Positions 1 through 13,700 of a stretch of DNA of 64,000 nucleotides are shown piece by piece. The position numbers were made by a program, and so were the translations under genes. Source of the stretch: Hermatobates lingyangjiaoensis (lineage: Eukaryota > Arthropoda > Insecta > Hemiptera > Hermatobatidae); assembly GCA_026182355.1 (NCBI GenBank), contig JAPFBL010000226.1, forward strand, positions 627,501-691,500, given 5' to 3'. Every line of letters begins with the position of its first letter. Positions within the stretch are counted from its first letter, which is position 1. The notes beneath the pieces were generated by a model. It was not told where the DNA came from, searched no databases, and saw nothing but the letters and a program-made list of their open reading frames with translations.

Positions 1-1165
1 TTTCCGGAATGGTATTAAACAGAATTTTTAAAGAACGCTTATTTGCGTGGACACATACATGAAATAAATTAGAGTAAACTTCGGAAAATAAACGTGAATT
101 GATTAAACAGAAAAAATAGATAAGAGAAGTTTACCTAATAGCATCTTTATACTAATAGCAGCTTCGTGATAGTACTAGGGGTGAGAGATCAAGAAAGTTT
201 GCGAATTACTTATTAAGTTTTAACGTGACTTACTCTCTTTGAGCTTTTAATACAGGTAAATACCTACAGTTAATTACATATGACATATTGGGGAAGACTT
301 TTTAAATCATGCCTCTGTATAAATCTGTTGAAGATATAAGCTATAAAATATATAACAAAATTAAATTTAGAGGAAGTCCGAAGTCATATTCGGATTATAA
401 ATTGTATTCTCTGTAAGTTTTCTGTGTTGCTATTAAAGCTACTGATAACATCAAAATCTGTAAAGTTGTGGTTCGTCACTTTACACGTTAACATTGACCT
501 GACAGAATTTCAGGCTGAAAATATTTCATTCGTTCAAAAATGTTTTCTTTCGTAAAGTTATTAACTATTAAAAATGTTCTGTTACGATTCATGCCTTTGA
601 CAACAAATTCAGAAATAACATTTTATGTATCAGTATGAATTATATCTATTTATATTTGATAGGATAATGATAACCTCTATCAATAAATAAATTTCTAATA
701 AACTTATTTATAATATATTTGTAATAAATTTCAATTTACCTGAAATTTACCATAGATATTCTAAATACAGAAATTACATAAGAGGTATAACAACAATGGC
801 TTAACAAAAAATCTGTCCAATTAAGTATAATTATTATTTGTAAATTTAATTAGTATGAAAATCAGAAACACGTAAGATGGGTTATTAGTTTATAATTAGG
901 TAAATGAATATGCTGTAGATTCTCACATTGAATTTTTTTCTGTGTGTTTTTCTTGTGTAAACATTTATGTATAGTAGAAAGAAATAAGTTTCATTTTAAA
1001 GTAATAAATTGTGAGAACACCGAAATGCGAAAAAATGAGAACAACTGCCTACGGTGAAGTATAAAAAACCTATATAGGCAAAACCTATCAATGAGTTATA
1101 ATTAATCTATTTAACAAATATATCCATCTATAAATGAACAAAACAGTATTCTATTCCCTTTTAAT
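1..1165. other. Downstream AT-rich DNA, nothing recognised
   Basis: More than 1 kb beyond the Pde6 stop, very AT-rich, with no coding exon, SINE or foldback that I can see. It could hold an extended 3' UTR or an alternative 3' exon of Pde6, for which I see no direct sign. Confidence 0.5.
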
Positions 1166-1169
1166 TCTT

Positions 1170-1585
1170 CTGTGCTGAATGGGGGTGCTGCGCCAGGGAT
1201 TAATAGCATCACTGGGTGAGGTTACTCCAGAGACCATAGTTCAAAAGATGCTCTAGAGTGAAGAAAACTGGTCAAAAGTTGCAAGATTTGAAAAGACGGT
1301 TCTCCGTCATAAGACGAATGAAAGCGTGAGGCAAAGATAATGATAATTCACAGGTGAACGAATGGAGACGAGGAGATGAATCCTATTCAGGAGGACTGAG
1401 GCACCGGCATGAAGTAATGTGAAAACGGTTTCCGTGTCGGGTATTGCCAGGAAATAGGATGTGGTTTTTTAGTGGATCGGGACCCCCAACCACACATACC
1501 CTAAGCAAGATATTTTGCTAAGGGATCTGCTGAACAGATTTTTCCACATCCTACGAAAAGAAAAAAACATCCTACGAAGGGGAAA
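1170..1585 (+). mobile_element. R1-like non-LTR retrotransposon 3' end (pseudogene)
   Basis: One frame reads GEVTPETIVQKML, a stop, then SEENWSKVARFEKTVLRHK and TNESVRQR. This is the usual C-terminal pattern of the R1/I-group reverse transcriptase polyprotein (P-x-IV--ML-SEE-W--VA-F---VLR-K). One stop interrupts it. A G-rich 3' UTR (TTTTTTAGTGGATCGGG) and an A-rich duplicated tail follow. It lies antisense to Pde6 and ends about 50-70 bp from the Pde6 stop codon. Confidence 0.65.
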
Positions 1586-1594
1586 AAAATCCCT

Positions 1595-1600
1595 TTTAAT
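1595..1600 (-). terminator. Possible Pde6 poly(A) signal ATTAAA
   Basis: On the minus strand, ATTAAA lies 32 nt after the stop codon of Pde6, in a short AT-rich stretch before a LINE remnant. It is a common variant hexamer. Such hexamers are frequent in AT-rich DNA, so this is only the nearest candidate; the true 3' end could lie further on. Confidence 0.3.
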
Positions 1601-1631
1601 TTAGTAAAAAAAAAATGATGATTAAACTGAC

Positions 1632-1760
1632 TTAGGTTTGTATTTCTTTATCTTCATTAGGTTTTGTATTGTCGTTAATAGAGATGCTAAGCCATTCTTC
1701 TTTGTTCTTTTGTACTCCTTCCTCGAGTGTTTTCAACACAGAATCCAGTTCAGCAAAAGC
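1632..1760 (-). CDS. Pde6: Pde6 coding exon 20 (C-terminus, stop)
   Basis: Encodes residues 878-919, [20 protein letters not shown] then [10 protein letters not shown] and a short acidic tail ending KEIQT, then TAA at 1634-1632. It has the same layout as the PDE5 C-terminus (LL-G--NR--W). There is no C-terminal CaaX prenylation box in this reading. The acceptor TGTAG ends at 1761. Confidence 0.93.
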   Translation of the reverse strand, partial: AFAELDSVLKTLEEGVQKNKEEWLSISINDNTKPNEDKEIQT

Positions 1761-4700
1761 CTACAATCAATCACATTTAGCATATTATAAGAAGAGAAGG
1801 CAGTGTCAATAGAAAAGGGTATTTCTAAACCCCACCACCAAATGCAGTTTTTTTTTTCTACTTTAGTATAAAAAAAAGTATCAGTTACATTATGACATTA
1901 TATTTAAAGAAAGGCTAGAAACGTACACCTAAAGAAATATCATTTTTAGTACATCAATATTTCGGATACCCAATATAGAGTTGATAGAGTAATCTGGTTT
2001 AACTAAAACTAAAATAGTTGGCGATTAACAAACAATTAAGAGCTAAGATTAGCCCAGTGGTTCAGGACTGGCCCAGGGTTCAATACCCACCTGGCCTCGA
2101 TTAATTTACGTGGGAGATGAATAAATCGCATGTCGTCCTTCGGAAAGGACGTTAAGCTGCCGGTCCCGAGCCTGTACAATGTCAGGTACTCGTTAAAGAT
2201 TTCTGCTATAAATAAACTTGATTTAAGCAAAATTTAATGATCCCACAATGTAGAATGCTCATTGTGTGGTATCAAAAAAGGGCCCATGTTGCTGCAACGT
2301 AACGTAACAACCTGCACTATCCATTGGCAAACGTATAAAAAAAAGCTAGTATGAGCCTGTACAAAAAAATTAAATGTTTTGATAAATGACAAAATTATGG
2401 AAAAAAAAACACGGAAATGATAAGAAACAGTAGATTTAGAGTGTACAAATAGTCTATAATGATGTTTTTCCTGTGCGTGTGCGCGCACTGAGTTATGGTA
2501 TGTTCTTGCGAAAGTGTGTGGAGTGTTGTGTATCCTTTTATATAATAAAAGTATTATAAAACTTATTAAAAGCTTTTACAACACATCGATGAAAAAAATC
2601 ATCATATAAACAAATTATAAAATACCAAAATGGGTACGAAATTTTGCAACTAGTATTCTATTTGTGACTCGGCGAGAACTGTCACTGGGGGAAAAACCTT
2701 AGTCCTATTTCAGAATTTCATACCAAGGTATGAAAGGTGTTTTACGTTAATACTCGTATTATAGTATCTCCATTCATCGTAGTCACGTTGCTTTCGACTT
2801 CTATCCCAATTGTGTTTACTTAATCGATTTCACTATAAGAGTAGCGGTGTGAAAATCGAAAACTTCAACAGGAGGAGCCTTACAGTTGAAAAATAATCCA
2901 TTAAAAACAGAAAAGAAAGTAACGTTACAGAGTTTTGATTTGGAATGACACCGATGACCATAGGTAAAAGCTTGTAAGTAAACATGATTTCAAATTTACA
3001 GCCACTTTGATTTTGTTTCCTGTAGATTTATTTTTATTACCAGCACTTAAAGATCAATTAAAGCTATACATTCCAGGGGTCGATCCCCACTTGGCTCTCG
3101 GGCCAATGAATAAATATGAGTATGTCGTCCCTCGGAAAGGACGTTAAGCCGTCGGTTCCGAGTCTGTTCGATGCCAGGTACTCGTTAAAATCCCTACTCA
3201 AAACGCACTTGAGTTAAGGCAAAATTTCAGACTCTCAATGTACAATCTGTAGAATTCACCGATCAAAACAAAAAGCCGATAAACGACTGATGTTATCACT
3301 CGCTAGGAGATCAGTTTAAACAATAAAAAAAAGCTAGATTATTGAATATTTGAATTCAAATAGAAAGGAGGTTCAGACAAGGTGCAGTGGAAAGTCTGAA
3401 TTCTATAGGAAGGTTTGCAGAAGTGGAAACAGCCTTCAGGAATGTTTAGGCTTGAACAGAAGATGTATGGAAAAATAAATGTTGCTATTCTTATAAATAT
3501 AGATTTGATGGAATTATTTTCAGAAACTTTTCATTCATCCGTACATAAGAAACCAAAGAATAAAAATAAAACTACATTACAAAAAAATTACACTGACCAA
3601 GTACGGTGTTTACAATTTATAAAGTATATTGGGAATATTGACAAGCTTTGCCAATTTCAAACAAAATCACCTTCATCAGTAACTGATTAATTGGTTTTGA
3701 TTTGTTTATTTTTTTTTTATTTGATTCAAGGAAACAGTGTACCTTTCATATTGTTATAATTTTAATTACAAAATCTTATGATGAATGTAGCATTAAAGTC
3801 AGTGACAATCAATTTAATTCCATGATTTATTTTAATTTAGCTACCACATATTGTCAATTATAGCATAACGTAACCTTCAATAGAACACTAGGATAAAGGA
3901 GGCAACTAACAACTGATATGATAATGATAAAATAATATTAGAATCATTCATTGAATAATATTGTTAATCAAATTGCATAATCATTATGTTTTTATTATTC
4001 CAGAAAGTATACGGAAATATAATTAATGAAAACTATTTTTATAAATTAAATTTGGATCACTATACGTTAAGATTTTATTTAAATAATAAATTATTTAGCT
4101 TAAAATCTATTAAATTTTATTTCAAATACGAGTACATAATATTTTTGCAAAGTTTTTACTAAATTTTTTTCAAAAATAAAATAATTTATTTGGATCTCTG
4201 TGATTAAAAAAAATCAGACAGGAAACTACAAGTTCTATAGCAAATGGAAGTTCTTTTTTTAGTATTATCACTTGCAATATTTCAAAAATTGATGAAGTTA
4301 TTTTCCACTGTTCATATTAAGTCTATAGTTCATATACAGCTCATGTTTCGAAGAGTGGAAATAATTTGCATTCCTTTTGTAATAAAATATGATAAATAAT
4401 TAGTATAAAATAAAAAAATTAGTACTTTAAATTACATTAGAACATATTTTTTTATTAACTTTACTGTTCATTTGTTATTGTTACTATAAACTTTTTGGAC
4501 TGATAAAAACATAATGACAATGTAATTAACTACTTGGGATGATAAGTAAGCATTGATAACAGACAGATCACATCACTAATTAATGATTCCGTTTGATAAT
4601 TTGGTTAATAATATTATTTAGTGGAAGTTTCCAATATAATTTTTAATCATATATTTTTTCTAGTTTGTTCCAATGATTACATTTTTGATATAATTGGTTG

Positions 4701-7700
4701 CATGTTGATAGGTACATTACACGAAAACATTGACTAATAGAAAACTGTGAGTAAGACTACTTAAGAGTTTTTAGCAATAATTACGAGAATATTAAAGGAC
4801 TATAGGAAATGTTCCTTGAAACATTAAAAACCAAATGGACAGTTCTTGAAAGGTGTTATGATTGAAATTGGATAATTTTACCAATATTCAAAATTCAACG
4901 TCGGTAAATCATAATCACTGTTGAATAATGGCCTAATTTCATTTTAAAAATCATAAGTAGAAAGTATTTAAACTCACAAGGGGAGATTAATAGAAGCTAA
5001 TTAAAACTAACCTGGTAAATTGGAAGACATATGGAATCAATGAATTCAACTTGCATCATAGGTAGTTGGTCTTCTTTTTCTCTGTTCATAAGATCCTAGA
5101 AAAAGAATAACTTAGCCTTTTTAACGGCTATTGTTTTTTTTTTATGAATTCAGAAAGTAAGAGTTCCTTACTATAGGTGTTATGTTCAGTTTATGCCTTT
5201 CCAGATCTCCTTGCTCGAAGAATTCACTTGAAACCAATTCTGCCACCTGGAATTAGCAAAAGAAATATGAACTTTCAATAAAGCATGAGTGGTGTTCAAG
5301 CAAAAAAGGATATGAAGTTACCATAAAACAATCATCATTTCATAGCAAAACAGAGAGCTACAACATATTACTTTTCATGTTCAGTCATCAAGACAAACGT
5401 AAGCAGTAAAATAACCGTATTGTTTAAAAAATAAAAAGATTCAAACCTCACTACTACATTTTAACTTGCTTGGTCATCTGGTAGATGTGAACCACTCCTT
5501 CACTCACACCAGTACTCTGTTTTCGAAGAGGCTCACATCTCTCGGCTTAATAACGAGGCAAGTCAAAAGATAGTTTTGAATTTTTTGTGATCTCTTGTAT
5601 TTTCTCTTTGAAATTTTGTTATATGTATAGTACTATAGTAAATCGGGACTAGGTCAGTTTTCCAGGTTGAAATCAAACTTCCAAAGGAACTTCGTTTCAG
5701 TTTTTATTTAAAACCTTTTTCATAGGTAGTACTGTTAACGTCTCGTTAGTCTGAAAATAATGTAAAAGTTTATGCTTTTTCTTATTCAATAAATTGTTAC
5801 TTCTGCCAATGAAAAAGGTTTTAAATAAAAAAGAAAATTCGCACTTGTGAAGCGAAGGTTGGAGACCGTCTCCAACCTTCTCTTCACAAGTGCGTTTGGT
5901 GTCCCTATCTCAACTCTCCTGATGACCGTTCAACCGAAAATTAGAGACAGTAAGTGTGTTTGTTCCTTAGTTCTGTGTTTGTGATTCACCGTGAAACGTT
6001 TGTTGTCCTTTTTGGATCGTTTTCCTGTTTACAATATATATATATATCAGAATAAACTATAGGTACACAGTAAATAGAAAACACACTTAGTCTCTCTAAC
6101 GAATATCAGGAGAGAAGAGATTGGGACTCCAAGCACACTTGCGAAGCCAAGGGATTCCAACCGTCGCTCCACAAGTGCACTTGACGTCCCTCTCTCTTTT
6201 CTCTTGATGGCTGCTGAACCAAAATTAGACACTATATGTATATTTTTCTATTTACTGTGTACCTATAGTTAACTCTGAAACGTTTGTTTATATATATATA
6301 TATAAAAGACAAATTCACTTCTAGATATGCTATATCATATATCACATACTACACTATGGACATACATTTAATTTAACATTATAATTTTTCAAATTTATGC
6401 TGATTCTGCATGAGTCATAACAACCATCTGAACTCTGATGGATAAATATTTGTATATTTATCCCATTTATTCTCAACTCTATGTGGTTAGTGTGTCACAT
6501 AGTTGGGGCTATAATAAACTTATGCTACTTAAAGCCCAATACAATGGTTAATAATGGAACCTATTTAAAAGTATTATGAAGTATTAAGCATTTTTAAAGT
6601 ACTTTAGATACATATATAAGAAACTAGTTAAGAGTTTTGAAGTCGGAATCTGCGTTAGGCTGTAGTAAATGAGAGTCGGGCGAGAAAGGACCTCAACATT
6701 CAGTGTGGAACATTCTTCATCCCACTCATTATTTCTTATTATTCTTCATTATTATTATTATCATTATTCTTCATCCTCCTCATTATGATGATTTATTTTA
6801 TATAACTAAGAAATTAAACCTCTATTGCATACATACATAATTTGACTAAAGTCAAGAAAGTTATAAAAAATATTTCCAAAATCAGTCCAAATACATCGGT
6901 CTACTTTAGTTTACCCTTTTCTCGATGGGCCAAGGCTTCGTGATTGCAGCAAGGTCACAGACAGTCATAAGCATAGCTCTTAGCAGGTCTCTGTGATCAC
7001 CTCGCTCCCAGCTGTACGATTGTGAGCGAACCAAACCAAGGAAAGAACCTCTCTTCCTGCAAATAAGAATTTTAGTAAAGTAATATGTACTAGACATACC
7101 CATATTTTAAGGAATTTTTTTTTACTTATCTGAAAATGTTACTATTTGACTGAAATTTTCAAATAGTAACATTTGAAAATTACACAATAAATTACTCATT
7201 GGAAGTATATTTCTTTCAAATAATCAATAACCTATTGAAATAATTTATTTTTAAATATAATGTTATCTAGAAATCGAAATCAACCCTATGAAAAGTTTTT
7301 TTTTAGTAATTTAATTAATTACTTAAATTGCAATTTAGCAATTAAATATTTATTTAGCATTTTAAAAAAAGTCTAACGGACACACAGATATTTCTTTATT
7401 AATTTACATATTAATACATTTAAAGATGTTTCTTTATTAACTTCACTGTTTATTTATTGTTTTTCCCTCCCAACAGATAACTAAAACATATTGCTTTACA
7501 TGTACATTACATCTAATACGTTATATCGTTACATATATCATAAGCTACATCGTTACATCACTAAATTTACGACACTGTAACATATATTTATTCTTTATTC
7601 TTTACTGTAACATATACATCACTTATTCTTTTATTCCATTTAATGATTTCGTTAGAAACCATTTCAATGCACATTACTGAATTAACTAATTAGTTATAAT

Positions 7701-10700
7701 TAGTTATAGTTAGTTATAATTAGATATATCGTTACTTTATGATTTAGAATAGAAACCGATCCCCTTCCAGGTCAAAAACATACTTTATTGGTTTAATGAT
7801 TCGTAATATACATGTTTATAATGGGTTTAACGGTTTAACTGTAGTAAAGTTGAGTATAGACAACTCCAGATTATGTAGTTTCAAAAATTGAACATGACTT
7901 TGTTTCTTTTTATCTGATTAAACAACAAAACTTCTTTATTCAGTTAATATAAGAAGACATTTTGTTGACATGCAAGTAATATTCCCGATTTAATAAACAT
8001 ATATTTCTACAAAAAAAAAAATATGCATTCTATGTATATTTTATCTACATTCTCCTCAAATTTATGATATAAAGACCATTCCTAATTCATAATAATTGAA
8101 TTCAATTTATCCCAACCTAATAATCAAGTTGACTTGACAGGTACTTAATTCAAAATTATTTGAATTCATTGAATATGATAATATGATTGCCACTGATTAC
8201 TTACTAACATATTGATAGGAAGTAATCAATTCTGTTTTACTTTGATTAGAGTTTACCTGAAATAAACAGCAAGGTCAGTTGATAAGATGGCATCTTCCAG
8301 AACTTTAACAACCTTGGAGTAGTCTTCAGGTGAAAGGTTGCTTAGAATCTGGTTACCCTGAATAAATACACAAAAGATTAGAGTTTTAGTCCTTCATAAA
8401 TATATAAGAAACAACAAAATTATATTATTTTGTTTAAATAAACCGTAATTAACAAATTTAATGATGGATTATCAGGGGTTCTGTACTGTTCAGGAATAGA
8501 CTTTTTAACATGTTTGAACAAAGTCAAATTTATTAAATATACGTGTTTTACATTAGTATATATTTTGAAATTGAAGATTTTTCTTCTGATGCTTTAAGCA
8601 GCCCATACTCTGCTTAATCACACAAATCTGGACTCACTTTGCAGATATCTCTCCCCGATCTACACAACTAAAGCAAGAGCTGCCTGGCACACCAATGCGG
8701 TGTCCACCGGTGTAACCTCCCGTCGGGAGCTTAAAAAAAGCGACTGTCTAATTCCTAGACAATATTAATCAAAAGGGACCAATGAAAGATAATAACAAGC
8801 ATTTGTGGCGTAGCAACGTCGTAAGATCCCCCCCCCCCCACTTTAACATCCAAAATTCTAGAAAGCCCTCAAAATATTTATTTTCATAGAATTACAATTT
8901 TAGACTGCTGTTATTTGTCCCAGACTTTCATCTATTACAGAACTCGTATACATATACAGTCGTCATGAAAGAAAACAAAAGATTTATCAAAACAAAAACG
9001 TATAATTCAAATCATAAACAAAATTGTTAAATTAAATTTACTGGCTACGCAAACAAACATAGTTAACTTTCAAACCCCCCTTTTAAAAAAAATGGGTTTA
9101 AAAAATTTAAAATAAATTAATTTTTTTTTAATTTGTAAATATTACCTTTGAAAAATCCGTTTAGAAATAGTATGATACACATAAAACATAAAAGCAATTA
9201 CGACTTAAAAACTCATTTTAGTATAAATTTTCAGATTTTTTGTTAGCTTTTTATTATTTTTTCTACTTTTCCTTCTCAAAATCCACAAAAAAATCCACTG
9301 TATGACCAAAAAGGCAAAAGTTTTTCGAAGACGACAAAAAATATACACTGTGTTCATTCATAGTTCAACTATTACAAGCACACATGCAAAAGTTTTGAGT
9401 TCACATAAACCAATAAAACAATCAAATCAACCTATAAACCACATTTGAAAATCTAGATAAAAACTAAATGACGTTACTAACAGTCTCAATTAGCATATGT
9501 TTAACTATATCAGTTTATCTTTAGATATTCCAATCTAGTTTTATAGTTATAAATGACTATTATCTGGAAGACAGAAATAGTTACCAATAATAAAGAAATG
9601 AATTACTTCTAATTAAGAATTTAATTACTTTTAATTTTGAATTATATTAAGAGAAATAAAGTATTACTTTGTGAATACACTATTTTTTTTTTAAAAAAAA
9701 AGAAAAATAGTAAACCATGTCTTTATAATGGTTCGATAATTTTTCTTAATAATTACGTGGAATTATCACACACATTATATTAGAAATAGTAAAACCGTTA
9801 TACCTCGTAAGATGATCATAGAGGTATGACGGTTTTACCTATTTCTAATATAAATCATACTAACCCTAGTGGTATTAACAATATGCATGTATTTATCACA
9901 CATTAATTATTATCAGGTTGAATAATAATTTATATTTATTTGTTCTTATGAATCTATAAGTTGACCGATATACCTGGCTGTTGAGGATCATTATGCACTG
10001 ATCAAAATGATGGTGTTCCATTGTTGAGGTGGAATATAACTGCGCCAGTGGGGAGGACGCTCTTTAACAAAAAACAACAACCTTAAATAAGGGATTTTTT
10101 TAAAACAATACCTACTATTTATTCTAGTACATTAAAAGTAATAAGATTTAAAAATTCTCCGTTTTGTGATCTATAACTATAAAATACAATAATGCCATAA
10201 ATAAATCAAGTTTATAGTACAGAACTCGTAAGTAATGGTAAACGAATGTAATTTAGTAGCTCTTCTCTGGTAAAATTGTTTTTGAATCGTTGAATTTTCC
10301 GAAGAAAACTTAAAGTGGCTAAATAATGGTGGTAAATCAACTAAATAGAGGGTGATTTACCATAAAAAGTAGTTTTACTATTCCACAAAAAAAAATATTG
10401 TCCCCACAATTAAATCTATAATTGAAATATTTTATACAATGAAATAATTTGAAATAATTTTATTTCATTGTTTAAATAAAATCAAATTATTGAAAAAAAA
10501 AATATTGAATTAGCATAATTAAATAAAACAATTTGAACATAACTTCAAGACCATATATAAATTTATTTTTACCATAATAAAATTTACCAGTTCTCAGTTA
10601 TGAAAAAAAAAAACCGGTTTATACATGGAATGCCACAAAATGAGATATATCAAGGTATATTAACTCGATAAGAGTTAATAAAAATTTGTGAAGGAGGGTG

Positions 10701-13700
10701 TGAAGAAATACATACTTGATTTGGAAGGAGTTATTGGTTCCTCTATGGTCGAGGTCGTGACAGAGGCAGGCAATCAGTAAAGCCAAACACTCTAGGTCCC
10801 CCAGTACTTTCCACCATTGCGTCGCCTAAAACATATTCCACTATTAACTACATCCAAAGGAAATAAAGAAACTTGTTCAATCAATCATACAAGAGGGAAA
10901 TGAATTATTACAAATTGATGTTAAATTAAGGAACACTTTTTTTTTACAAAAGTAAAAAAAATCACCATATTATTTTTTGGTACATAAACCCATGAACGCA
11001 ATCTAAAACAATGTTCTGCCAGAACTCCATGATTTCTCCACACTGCTTTACTTACATTTGGTTATAAATCATTTTAATTCAGTTAAAAGTTTAACCATAA
11101 CAAATATTTACTACTGCTAGACTGCTTTCTGGCACAAGTATTTTCAGTTTGCACTATTATAAAAACATGACCACACTTTGAACGTAATAGCGTAATTTAT
11201 CTTTCTTTTTTTACAGTGAGAACATTTTGTGTACACTAAGATAGAACACTGGGCAAGTCAAAGGATGTGTTAGGTTCTAATATTGATTACGGTTTTTATG
11301 AAATAACGGGGACATTGAGGTATCTGATAGATATGTGTATTTTGAGCCATGTTATTAGAAAAAAGCATAACAACAAATAACTTGAATTCATAACTAATAA
11401 TAAATAGAAATCAGGGAAGCTCCATCTACTAAACCACGACTAACAATATAGGTGGGACACAGCGGGGGCACAGATATGTCGCCTTGATTCCCTTAACCTT
11501 GGTTGTTTATGTTTACAGTTTTATATTTTTGACATCAGATAGCGACAATAACTGAAGTTGTTGATACACCATCCATTACAATAAAAAAAAAAAATATATG
11601 ACTTCAGATATATATATATATCCAAAAATTAAAATATGAATATATTAATATTCTTAAATATAGAAACTTTGGTATGTCATTTTAAACAATAATCTTATAA
11701 TATAAATAAATATATTTATAAAAAAAGGTAAAAGAAATAAAAAATGAATTAAATTAATTAAAAAATATTAAATCATAATAATTTCTGATCAGTATTAAAT
11801 TATGCTAAAATATTTTCGTTAGATATTCTAATTGTACATACTAAAAAAATAATTCATTTACAGTCGATTCCACTTAATTGGATCACTAGTTTACTATAAG
11901 TTATTTCAGTTTAATAACCAGATTGGTTGTATCGTTTCAATGAATTGGATACTGGATTACATATATATGAAACTTAGAAAAACTAATATAAAGGGAACAC
12001 AAAACTGTTAGTTTAAACTAATTGCTAGTATTATGTGCTCGATAAACGTATGTAATACAATAAGTGACTAAAATTCGAAAATAAGGAAGTTCACCACTGG
12101 TTGAGACCCGTTGATACAGTGCTCCTTCGATTTACGCTTTTCATAGAGTTTAATTTATTTGTTACTGCTATTCCTTTCTGAGTCAAACACTCTTCACGCA
12201 GTTGAGTTTCTTATACTACTTACAAGTCCTGTATTTACCCTCATGGTTGTGTCATTAAGAGGTACATATTCTCCTACGGTTGCCCTGGTTACACTGACAC
12301 CTCTACGACAGAGGTGGTTCGCGGACCACACTAACTTCAAAAATTTATCAGACTGGCAGGAGTGAAAGATGGATTCAACCCATATGTACGATATCTTTTT
12401 AATTATTTTTTAACCTCGTTTTCAGTAAAAGTAAGAAATAAAAAAAACACTGAAGAATTTAATTCTAAATTCCCAACAAGACCAATTTCTTTTAAATATA
12501 CATATATGACTCATTACAAAAAATAGTCTTCAGTTCTTCATCATATTAATATTTCGATTTTATTACACTCCAATTTCCTTTGATGGTGTTAGCATGAACG
12601 TGAGTTTTGGTTTCTTTGAATTATTCACTTGTAGATGTTCGGGAAAGAGTTCACGTACCATATATCATTTCCATTTATTCGATAGAATTATTGATCTTTT
12701 TAAAGAGCATATTTCAAAATGTATATTTCTGTGTTATTGTTATTTCCCATCGTAAAAATGAGTCAGCATTTTTGTTCAGATGTCCTTCCTATTATTCTTA
12801 AAACACACACCCATTTATTACGATAACAAATATGGCATTTAACTTTGCAAAATTAACTTTCTGCGAGCTTAATGACAATATTCTCTTTTCCGACTGACTC
12901 GAGAAACTCATCATATTGAACCAAGGCTAGGGTCTTGAGAGTATTCATGAAGTTTTAACAGTTTTCACATTTTGACTCATGACCTCAATTAGATACTAAT
13001 GATCATTAAATCAAAGTACGAATACACCCTAATTTTAGTATTTTTGAATCAACGTTTTCACCACTTTTACCAAGTATGAATAGCTAGAGAACTTCTTCGT
13101 TTATTGTTTACATTTTTCACAAGATGGTAATTTTGTTACGTAAAAACACTATTAAGTCAGTTCTACATTTATTAAGCTACATTTATTTTTATTAAGCTAA
13201 AAAAACAGCCAAAAATATAGCTCGCATCTATGGGCTATAAGTCTTAAAGAACTAGTGGGCCGGATTAAAAAGACCAACGCGCACCGTAGTTTGCCCACCT
13301 TTACGAGGAACTTTGTGGGGTTCTGGACAACAACGAAGAGCACAGAATGGAGGTTGACCTTCATTTCCCAGAACTTTATAGGAGTAAGATTACATAACTT
13401 CTGATTTTAATTACAATTCATTCATTAAACGTGATTTTAAGTAAAATTACTACAATTGTAAGGTTCAAATTTTTAGATAACTATGATTCCATTGGGTTTG
13501 GTATCAAAATAAATATAATTTGGCATTTGGTAACTTTTTAATTGCACTACATAATAAATTAGCATTTGATTTTTTTTAATAACTATTTTATGACTTATAT
13601 TAATACAATTTAATAAATAAACTATGTTCTAATACAACAAAATAAGATGGCGCTTCAAATAAATATTTTTGAAATCTAAATGCCATTTAAACTCTAAATA

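Larger units (their letters stand above)
5840..6045 (+). repeat. AATTAGAGAC-family repeat with hammerhead-like core
   Basis: After the 5840-5894 hairpin comes CTCTCCTGATGACC, then GTTCAACC, GAAAATTAGAGAC and AGTAAGTGTG. Relatives lie at 6100-6260, 52555-52790 and about 63105-63190. The end TTTGTTGTCC is followed by an (AT)n tract. Confidence 0.7.

Noticed and set aside
3415..3690. 91-codon plus-strand open frame
   Set aside because: Low-complexity Lys/Asn-rich translation in intron DNA; no domain, no splice sites, composition like the background.
8829..8840. Poly-C runs here and at about 55669-55679
   Set aside because: Simple homopolymers with no associated feature; also prone to sequencing error.
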